In this document: one piece after another, positions 1-5,156 of the stretch
Layout: each line of letters starts with the position of its first letter
Numbering within the stretch: the first letter of the stretch is position 1
Source: Pseudomonadota bacterium
Lineage (GTDB): Bacteria; Myxococcota; UBA9042; PHBI01
Reading direction: 5' to 3'
DNA length: 7,567 nucleotides
Assembly (NCBI GenBank): GCA_005788935.1
Contig: SYAK01000468.1
Span: 1-7,567 of the forward strand
The notes under the pieces: generated by a model
Database searches by the model: none
What the model was told of the DNA's origin: nothing
Seen by the model: the letters and a program-made list of their open reading frames with translations, nothing else
Program-made: the position numbers and the translations under genes

Positions 1-282
1 CAGGTTGACCTCGACGTAGCCGCGGTCCTCGGCGATGACGGCGGCTTCGGCGAGCGTCACGGGATCGTCGCCGCCGAGCTGCAGCGCGACAGGTCCTTCG
101 GCGGCGGGGTCGAAGTCGAGCAGATCGTGGCGTCGTCCGCGGACGACCGCGTTCGCGTTGATCATCTCGGTGTAAAACAGCGTGCCGACCGTCAGAGGAC
201 GCAGGACCGCGCGGAAGCAGCGGTCGGTGTAGTCCATCATGGGAGCCACGCTGAGGCGGGCGATCGCGGGCGGAGTCGGCAC
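1..282 (-). CDS. dusA: tRNA-dihydrouridine synthase, DusA-like (N-terminal part; 3' end beyond window)
   Basis: This is the first 94 codons of an FMN-dependent enzyme that reduces uridine to dihydrouridine in the tRNA D-loop. Visible motifs are SVAPMMDYTD (residues 11-20, the conserved N-terminal FMN-barrel strand), YTEM (37-40), VALQLGG (65-71) and IAEDRGYVEVNL (83-94). The last would lead straight into the N-x-GCPS motif with the catalytic Cys, just outside the window. The YTEM and FDPAAEGPVALQLGG segments resemble DusA (U20/20a) more than DusB or DusC. The GTG at 282 is chosen because the next in-frame starts, GTG at 249 and ATG at 240, would remove the conserved SVAP strand, and the frame is closed by TGA at 354-352. 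No strong Shine-Dalgarno precedes it. It lies downstream of argC in the same direction, separated by about 500 bp, so it is probably expressed separately. The family call is firm; the DusA subgroup and exact start are less certain. Confidence 0.88.
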   Translation of the reverse strand, partial: MPTPPAIARLSVAPMMDYTDRCFRAVLRPLTVGTLFYTEMINANAVVRGRRHDLLDFDPAAEGPVALQLGGDDPVTLAEAAVIAEDRGYVEVNL

Positions 283-642
283 GGGGCGTCCAGACGAAAA
301 CGTCCGCGTCGTGGGGGGAGCACACCTCCCTTCGCACGCGCGGACGGGGTCTCACTCAGAGAGAGAACGGCGTGAACTGACCATGTCGGGGAGGCCCGTG
401 TCCACGATCGGTCGTGGCGAGATGCCGGTGTCTGGGGGAGGTGCCGACAGCGGGCGGAGATCGCGGGAGTGGGTCATTTCACACAGTCTGGGCACTCGAC
501 CGACGACGGGGCCAAGGGGGTGGTCAAGGGCTTGATCTTGCGCCCGATCCACCCGACCCGACGCCGAAGCTTCCACCCAATCACCCATGTGTTCAACATG
601 TTATGACGAATGCGTCGACATGGTTGACTGAGAGAGACACAC

Positions 643-654
643 CGGCTGCAGCCG
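643..654. repeat. 12-bp perfect palindrome CGGCTGCAGCCG
   Basis: The sequence reads identically on both strands over 12 bases. It is followed 4 bases later by a separate stem GCGGA-GGTT-TCCGC (659-672). It lies in the non-coding gap upstream of dusA. It could be a protein binding site or part of an RNA hairpin; nothing shows which. Confidence 0.5.
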
Positions 655-740
655 CGACGCGGAGGTTTCCGCCTGCTGCACCCGCCGTGAGGACCGCGTC
701 GACCGGGGTCTCGAGGACCGACCCGATGGACACCCGACCC

Positions 741-760
741 TGCGCGCAGCGATGCATCGC
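741..760. repeat. Two abutting perfect palindromes just past argC
   Basis: TGCGCGCA (741-748) and GCGATGCATCGC (749-760) are both perfect palindromes. They abut each other and the inverted repeat starting at 761, so 741-788 is entirely tiled by dyad symmetry. Because the arms adjoin without a loop, the 12-mer is more like a dimeric protein site than an RNA hairpin. Function is unknown. Confidence 0.5.
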
Positions 761-788
761 GACCGCCTCGGAGACCGCTCAGGCGGTC
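761..788 (-). terminator. Inverted repeat across the argC stop, possible transcription terminator
   Basis: GACCGCCT (761-768) and AGGCGGTC (781-788) are perfect 8-bp arms around a 12-base loop. A second, tighter hairpin, GACCGC-TCAG-GCGGTC (773-788), shares the right arm, so two mutually exclusive stems are possible. The argC stop codon (781-779) lies inside the structure. No U-run follows on the minus strand, so this is not a canonical intrinsic terminator. It could cause pausing, stabilise the 3' end or work with Rho. Its placement at the end of the arg genes is the main support. Confidence 0.4.
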
Positions 789-1747
789 GGGACGCCGTGC
801 AGCTCGGGCAGGCCGAGCGCGAGGTTCAGGTTCTGCAGCGCCTGGGTGGCCGCTCCCTTGAGCAGGTTGTCGAGGGTCACGACGACCGCGCCGTGGCCTG
901 TCGCGGGCTCGAAGGCGAGTCCGCCGATGCGGACGCCGTGATGGTGGGCCACGTCGCGGACGAGCGGGACGGCGTCGCTGTAGCTGACGAGGGGCTCCGC
1001 CGCGGCGAGGGCGCGGTAGCGGTTGGCGAGGTGGTCGGCCGTGAGGTCTGCGGCGGTCTCGAACGACAGGGTCAACGTGATCCCGCGGAAGAACGGCGCG
1101 ACGTGCGGCATGAAATGGATGCGGTGACCGAGCTGGTCGCGGACCTCGCGCTCGTGGGCGTGGCCAGACAAAGCGTAGGGCATCAGGTTGTCGCGCAGCG
1201 CCTCGGGGTCATTGCGCGGCGATGGGGTGGTGCCAGCCCCCGAGTAGCCCGAGACGCCGAAGGCGTGGGCTGGGCCTGCGAGGAGGTCGAGGATCGGTGC
1301 GAGCCCGAGCTGGACCCCGGTCGCGTAGCAGCCGGGGTTCGCGATGCGACGGGCGCCGCGGAGGCGAGCGCGGTGTCGCTCCGGGAGGCCGTAGACCCAT
1401 GGCGCGTCAGGCGCCACGGACGCCGCGCGGAAATCGGTCGAGAGATCGATGACGACCGCTTCGGGACGCGGGCTGGCCTCGACCGCGGCGACCCAGGGCG
1501 CGGCGAGGCCGTTCGGGAGCGCGAGGATCCAGGCGTCGATGTCGGCGTGGCGCCCGACGTCTTGTGGTTCGAGCTGGACGTAACGCAGTTCGTCAGGGGC
1601 GGTCGCGACGTGGTCACGCACCCGCTGCCCAGCCAGCTCGCGGGAGCTGACGACCGCAAGGTCAAGCGCGCCGTGCCCGGCGAGGAGCGCGATCAGCTCG
1701 GCCCCGACGTAGCCCCGCGCCCCGATGAGGGCGACCCGCGGGAGCAT
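779..1747 (-). CDS. argC: N-acetyl-gamma-glutamyl-phosphate reductase
   Basis: This 322-residue cytoplasmic enzyme reduces N-acetylglutamyl-5-phosphate to N-acetylglutamate semialdehyde with NADPH, the third step of arginine synthesis. The nucleotide-binding loop GARGYVG is at residues 9-15. The catalytic cysteine is C140 in IANPGCYAT. GYSGAG follows at 167-172, the expected catalytic His is H215 in the PHVAPFFRGI segment, and the C-terminal signature KGAATQALQNLNLALGL spans 297-313. Length fits the shorter ArgC type. The ATG at 1747 shares its A with the TGA of argB (TGATG), which fixes the start and implies translational coupling to the upstream gene. Its stop lies inside an inverted repeat that may end the transcript. 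All key residues are present, so it is probably functional. Confidence 0.97.
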   Translation of the reverse strand: MLPRVALIGARGYVGAELIALLAGHGALDLAVVSSRELAGQRVRDHVATAPDELRYVQLEPQDVGRHADIDAWILALPNGLAAPWVAAVEASPRPEAVVIDLSTDFRAASVAPDAPWVYGLPERHRARLRGARRIANPGCYATGVQLGLAPILDLLAGPAHAFGVSGYSGAGTTPSPRNDPEALRDNLMPYALSGHAHEREVRDQLGHRIHFMPHVAPFFRGITLTLSFETAADLTADHLANRYRALAAAEPLVSYSDAVPLVRDVAHHHGVRIGGLAFEPATGHGAVVVTLDNLLKGAATQALQNLNLALGLPELHGVPTA

Positions 1748-3090
1748 CAGGCCCCCGCCTCGGCGATGGCGTGGCTGACGAGCGAGGGCGCCATCGCGAA
1801 GGCGCGGGCGATGCAGCTCTGCATTTCTTCAAAATCCTCGAGGCCGTACCAGAAGACGATCCAGCGCTGGTCGCGCATGCTGCCGTCGGATTTCGTGAAG
1901 TACCACGGGTTGATATGGCGGTTCTCGACGCGCGAACGCCAGAACATCTTGGGGTTGTCGGCCCGGACGCGCTCCCACAGCGTGCCGCCGACGCCCTCAC
2001 CCTGCGCACGCTGGGTGACCGCGAACTTGTCGAGGTACGGGATCGGCCCCTCGTGGGTGATGACGGCTGTCGCGCGGTAGCTCTCGGTCACGTAGATGCG
2101 GAAGAAGTCTTTCTTTTCGAAGTAGTTGTCGACCAGCGCGCGGCCAAAGCAGGTCTCGAGCAGCTCGCGGAGCCGCGGGAGGTCAACGCCGTCGAGCGTG
2201 TTCTCGAAGAGCAGGACGCGCTCGCCCTTCCTGACGAGCGTGCCCGACCCGCGGTGCGTGAAGAGCTCTTTGGGCAGCTCGGCGGGCGAGGTCAGCGCGA
2301 CCGAGCTGTGGACGGGCAGCGCGTCAAGCAGCTGCTTGACCTCCATGAGCTTGAGCCGCATGCCGCCCGAGACCCACGCGGCCGACATGAGCGGCTCGTA
2401 GTCCTCGGCGAGGTTGATCGACGTCAGGAGCTCGCCCTGTGCGTCGAGCAGGCCGCCTGTCGGGGTCAGGAAGATGATCTTGTGGGGCTCGAGGCGCGCC
2501 GCGAGGCAGCGGGTGGCCGTGTCGGCGTTGACGTTGAGCAGCTGCCCGGTCTCGGAGTGGGCGAGGCTCGAGAGGATCGGGATGGCCTTCGAGCGGATGG
2601 CCGAGGCGATCGGGTCGAGGTCGAGATCGGTGACCTCCCCGACGTGGCCCATCGTCTCGAAATCGGCCGGACGCGCCTTGAAGACGCCGGTCGGGATCGG
2701 GCGAGCGTGGGTGCCCATGGCCTCGAGCGCATCACAGAGCTCGTGATTGGCACGCGAGAATACCTTGTGCGCAAGGGCGAGCGTGGTGGCGTCCGTCACG
2801 CGGCGCCCCTCGATGAAGCGCGGCTCGTGGCCCGCCTCGCGGAGCGCGTCCGAGAGCTGCTCACCCGCGCCGTGGATGACGATCGGGTAGAGGGCAACGC
2901 GCGACAGGAAGGTCAGCGCAGTGCAGAGCTCGTCCATGTGGTCGCGCAGGATGCCGCCGCCGACCTTGATGACGGCGAACTTCGTCGACTCGAGGTCGGC
3001 GTACTGGCGCAGGTACTGGTCGACCTCGCGCTGCGACCCGAGGTTGCGCAGCAGCTGCGCGATGAGCGGGCGGGCGTCGTGGGTCGGCAT
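1747..3090 (-). CDS. argB: Bifunctional N-acetylglutamate kinase / N-acetylglutamate synthase (NAGS-K)
   Basis: This 447-residue protein fuses the first two steps of arginine synthesis. Residues about 1-285 form the amino-acid-kinase domain: KVGGG (42-46), HGAG (73-76), GRRVTD (95-100), NVNADTA (186-192) and SGGMRLKL (241-248) are the substrate and ATP sites. Residues about 290-447 are a GNAT-type acetyltransferase domain. DKFAVTQRAQGEGVGGTLW (354-372) carries the acetyl-CoA pyrophosphate loop, and the NRHINPWYFTKSDGSM region (390-405) is typical of this NAGS type. Length and order match the Xanthomonas NAGS-K family, related to vertebrate NAGS, rather than a plain ArgB of about 290 residues. 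The ATG at 3090 overlaps the argF' TGA by one base; the same frame stays open further upstream to 3654, but that part is a shadow of argF'. In characterised relatives arginine inhibits the synthase; here that is an inference. The symbol argB follows common usage; argA activity is also expected. Confidence 0.95.
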   Translation of the reverse strand: MPTHDARPLIAQLLRNLGSQREVDQYLRQYADLESTKFAVIKVGGGILRDHMDELCTALTFLSRVALYPIVIHGAGEQLSDALREAGHEPRFIEGRRVTDATTLALAHKVFSRANHELCDALEAMGTHARPIPTGVFKARPADFETMGHVGEVTDLDLDPIASAIRSKAIPILSSLAHSETGQLLNVNADTATRCLAARLEPHKIIFLTPTGGLLDAQGELLTSINLAEDYEPLMSAAWVSGGMRLKLMEVKQLLDALPVHSSVALTSPAELPKELFTHRGSGTLVRKGERVLLFENTLDGVDLPRLRELLETCFGRALVDNYFEKKDFFRIYVTESYRATAVITHEGPIPYLDKFAVTQRAQGEGVGGTLWERVRADNPKMFWRSRVENRHINPWYFTKSDGSMRDQRWIVFWYGLEDFEEMQSCIARAFAMAPSLVSHAIAEAGA

Positions 3091-4094
3091 CAGCGGTACT
3101 TCCCGAGCAGCTGGACCATCAGCGCCTTCTGGACGTGGAGGCGGTTCTCGGCCTCGTCGATGACGATGGAGTTCGGCGCGTCGATGACGCCGTCGGTCGC
3201 CTTGACGTTGCGGCGGATCGGCAGGCAGTGGCCGAAGAGGCCGTTGTTCGTCAGCGCCATCTTGCGCTCGTCGACCATGAAGTGGCGGTACTGCTCGCGG
3301 ATCGGCTTCTCCTCGTCCCAGCGGCCGAAGTAGGGAAGCGCGCCCCAGCTCTTGCAGTAGACGACGTCCGCGCCCGCGTAGGCCTCGTCGGTGTCGTAGC
3401 TGATGCGGAAGCTGCCGCCGTTGTCTGCGACGTTGTGGCGCGCGGCCTCGAGGTACTGCGGGTCGAGGTGGTAGGCGGGCTCGGGGCAGAGGAGCGTCAC
3501 GTCCATGCCGAACTTGGTCGCGATCTGCAGCGCGGAGTTGGCGACCGCGGTGTTGAGCGGCTTGGGGTGGTACGTCCAGGTCAGCACGTATTTCTTGCCG
3601 CGGACATCGCCGAGCCGCTCCTGGAGCGCGAGCATGTGGGCGAGCTCCTGACACGGGTGCGTGATGGTCTCGAGGTTGATGACCGGCACGCGGGCGTAGC
3701 GGGCGACCTGCCTGATGACGCGGTCCTCGCGGTCGACGGTCCAGTCGACGAATTTCGGGAAGGCGCGGACCGCGATGAGGTCGGCGTAGCGCGAGAGGAC
3801 CTGCGCGACCTCGGCGATGTGCTCCTCGGCCTCGCCGTTCATCACGACGCCGTCTTCGAACTCGATGGGCCAGGCGCCCTTGCCGGGCTCAAGGATGACG
3901 GCGTGGCCGCCGAGCTGGCGGATGCCGAGGTCGAAGCTCGAGCGGGTGCGCATGGACGGGTTGAAGAACAGCAGCGCGATGGACTTGTCGCGCAGCAGCG
4001 GCTGGATGCGGTCGGACTTCAGCGTCCGCGAGAGGTCGAGGATGTCCTGCAGCTCGGCGCGGGACCAGTCCTGGGTGTTGAGGAAGTGGCGCAT
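3090..4094 (-). CDS. argF': N-acetylornithine carbamoyltransferase (AOTCase)
   Basis: This 334-residue transcarbamylase transfers the carbamoyl group of carbamoyl phosphate to N-acetylornithine, giving N-acetylcitrulline. The carbamoyl-phosphate loop is SMRTRSS (47-53), followed by GKGAWPIEF (71-79), HPCQ (146-149) and HCLP (289-292). Three positions separate it from ordinary ornithine carbamoyltransferase. W75 corresponds to the tryptophan donated by the neighbouring subunit. E90 in GEAEEH corresponds to E92 of the Xanthomonas enzyme, where the succinylornithine enzyme has Pro. K298 in RRNVKATD corresponds to the carboxylated lysine K302. The alignment is from memory but nearly gap-free throughout. 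ATG at 4094 is preferred over the in-frame ATG at 4145 because AAGGAGG lies 6 bases before it and the extra 17 residues are low-complexity. It heads argF'-argB-argC, with a one-base overlap into argB. Confidence 0.95.
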   Translation of the reverse strand: MRHFLNTQDWSRAELQDILDLSRTLKSDRIQPLLRDKSIALLFFNPSMRTRSSFDLGIRQLGGHAVILEPGKGAWPIEFEDGVVMNGEAEEHIAEVAQVLSRYADLIAVRAFPKFVDWTVDREDRVIRQVARYARVPVINLETITHPCQELAHMLALQERLGDVRGKKYVLTWTYHPKPLNTAVANSALQIATKFGMDVTLLCPEPAYHLDPQYLEAARHNVADNGGSFRISYDTDEAYAGADVVYCKSWGALPYFGRWDEEKPIREQYRHFMVDERKMALTNNGLFGHCLPIRRNVKATDGVIDAPNSIVIDEAENRLHVQKALMVQLLGKYR

Positions 4095-4100
4095 GCGGGG

Positions 4101-4107
4101 CCTCCTT
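4101..4107 (-). promoter_or_regulatory. Perfect Shine-Dalgarno AAGGAGG for argF'
   Basis: On the minus strand AAGGAGG precedes the ATG at 4094 with a 6-base spacer. It fixes the argF' start and argues against the upstream in-frame ATG at 4145. It is the strongest ribosome binding site seen in the window, consistent with independent high-rate initiation here and coupled translation of argB and argC behind it. Confidence 0.88.
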
Positions 4108-4116
4108 GGGGGTGCA

Positions 4117-4145
4117 GGCTTAGGGCGGCGCGTCGGGGCTGTCAA
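4117..4145 (-). promoter_or_regulatory. Candidate internal promoter for argF'-argB-argC
   Basis: A perfect -35 hexamer TTGACA (4145-4140) overlaps the TGA stop of the preceding gene. Exactly 17 bases further on lies TAAGCC (4122-4117), which matches the -10 consensus only in its first two bases. A start about 7 bases later would give a leader of roughly 15 bases holding just the Shine-Dalgarno. The -35 and spacing are good and the -10 is poor, so chance cannot be excluded in GC-rich DNA. Confidence 0.35.
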
Positions 4146-5155
4146 CGACCGTCAGCGACGCCTTCAGGCCGGTCCGGGCCTACGTGGGGTGCGGCGTGCT
4201 GACGCGGGCGGAGGTGCAGGATGTCGTGGAGGCGCGCGAGCACGGCGTCCGTCACGCGCGGGAAGCGGCAACCGATGAGTGCGAGCCAGAACGCGGCCTC
4301 GAGACCTGGCGGCCCGAAGGGGACCGGCCCGGGCTTCGGACGGTGGCCGATGAGACCGGAGATGATGACGGGCGGGCCCTTCGGGGCCTCGCCGTCGACA
4401 AAGAGCTGGTGGCCGAAGTTGCCAGCGCCGAGCGCGATGAGCTGGCCAGCGCGGTCGGCACCTCCGAGCATGCGGGAACGCCAGGCCTCGGCGTGAAGGT
4501 GCCCGGGGTGACCGACGAATTCCTCGAGGCTCGAGACCTCGGGCGCGCGGAGCAGCTGGCTGCGGTCGAGCCACAGGATGAGCGCCTTCACGCCCTGGTC
4601 GGAGGCACGGAAATCAGGTCGGGTGGGGACGATCAGCAGGTCATGGCGGTCGATGACCGCCGGCCCGGGCGAAGGCTCGACGGCCGAAGGCCTCAGTCGC
4701 GGTTCGCGCTCGGCCTGGGTCAGGAGGTCATCCTCGGGCTCGTCGGAGGCACGCTGACGCACGAGGTGACGGTAGCCAGCGCGCCGGAGCGTGCGGGCGG
4801 GCATGATGGACCACGGATCAGGCTCGGCGGGGCGCACCGCGGTCCCCGTGACAGCGGCTGAACGCGGCGCGGCGGGCGCGAGGTCAACCTCGATCGCGTA
4901 TGCTGCACGCAACTCGGTACGTGATGCGGGCGGTGCTTCAGCGGCAGCGGGCGGGGGGACGGGCGCGAGCGGCAGGGTGAGGTGGGTGAAGTCGTCCTCG
5001 AACGCGAGCGGCGAGGCGGCGGCCTCGGAAACCCCGCGCGGCGGCGAGGCGGACGGCGGCGCGACCAGGGCCAGGTCGGTGGCTCCAGCGGGGGCGGGCA
5101 GCGCGAGCAGCGGTCGGGGCCCGGGCAGCGCAAGCAACGGGGGACGCTCAGGCAT
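4142..5155 (-). CDS. Hypothetical proline/alanine-rich protein with a C-terminal folded region
   Basis: I do not recognise this 337-residue protein. Residues 1 to about 165 are rich in Pro and Ala and look disordered, opening with a doubled LLALP (7-11 and 16-20). Residues about 166-320 look like a folded domain, with hydrophobic strands such as DLLIVPTRP (172-180), VKALILWLD (189-197) and PPVIISGLIG (261-270), the segment GQLIALGAGNFGHQLFVDG (237-255), and a late helix AVLARLHDILHL (304-315). There is no signal peptide, membrane helix or known catalytic motif. The ATG at 5155 is one base after the kinase stop (TGAGATG), so translation is probably coupled; GGAGG lies 11 bases upstream. An in-frame ATG at 5197 would overlap the kinase by 41 bases and is less likely. 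Placement suggests a partner or substrate of the kinase, but that is inference only. Confidence 0.8.
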   Translation of the reverse strand: MPERPPLLALPGPRPLLALPAPAGATDLALVAPPSASPPRGVSEAAASPLAFEDDFTHLTLPLAPVPPPAAAEAPPASRTELRAAYAIEVDLAPAAPRSAAVTGTAVRPAEPDPWSIMPARTLRRAGYRHLVRQRASDEPEDDLLTQAEREPRLRPSAVEPSPGPAVIDRHDLLIVPTRPDFRASDQGVKALILWLDRSQLLRAPEVSSLEEFVGHPGHLHAEAWRSRMLGGADRAGQLIALGAGNFGHQLFVDGEAPKGPPVIISGLIGHRPKPGPVPFGPPGLEAAFWLALIGCRFPRVTDAVLARLHDILHLRPRQHAAPHVGPDRPEGVADGR

Positions 5156-5156
5156 C

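Larger units (their letters stand above)
283..778. other. Palindrome-rich intergenic gap between argC and dusA
   Basis: I see no credible gene in this 496-bp stretch; the open frames have no recognisable motifs and no supporting ribosome binding site. It should hold the end of the arg transcript and the dusA promoter. Visible structures are a 12-bp palindrome CGGCTGCAGCCG (643-654), a small stem GCGGA/TCCGC with loop GGTT (659-672), an 8-bp palindrome TGCGCGCA (741-748), a 12-bp palindrome GCGATGCATCGC (749-760) and an inverted repeat beginning at 761. A comparatively AT-rich island at about 575-640 contains AACATGTT (595-602) and imperfect arms GTCGAC/GTTGAC (614-619 and 623-628). It also holds a weak minus-strand -10-like TAACAT (603-598) without a good -35. 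That island is the best guess for a dusA promoter or operator, but it is only a guess. Confidence 0.6.

Noticed and set aside
316..330. GGGAG-CACAC-CTCCC hairpin upstream of dusA
   Set aside because: Five-base arms in GC-rich DNA are easily due to chance, and it has no clear relation to the start or a promoter.
414..941. Plus-strand open frame across the argC-dusA gap
   Set aside because: The translation is low-complexity with no homology signal I can recognise, and it runs into the argC antisense strand. No ribosome binding site was seen.
752..2080. 442-codon open frame on the plus strand
   Set aside because: Antisense shadow of argC and the end of argB; no motif or ribosome binding site.
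1771..3333. 520-codon open frame on the plus strand
   Set aside because: Complement of argB and the end of argF', both unambiguous. The translation is rich in Arg, Glu, Asp and Val with no recognisable domain.
3090..4094. Ordinary ornithine or N-succinylornithine carbamoyltransferase
   Set aside because: E90 where the succinylornithine enzyme has Pro, the K298 equivalent of the carboxylated lysine, and overall close similarity to Xanthomonas AOTCase argue for N-acetylornithine.
3090..4145. Longer argF' starting at the ATG at 4145
   Set aside because: It adds 17 Pro/Arg-rich residues before the conserved N-terminus and ignores the perfect Shine-Dalgarno in front of 4094.
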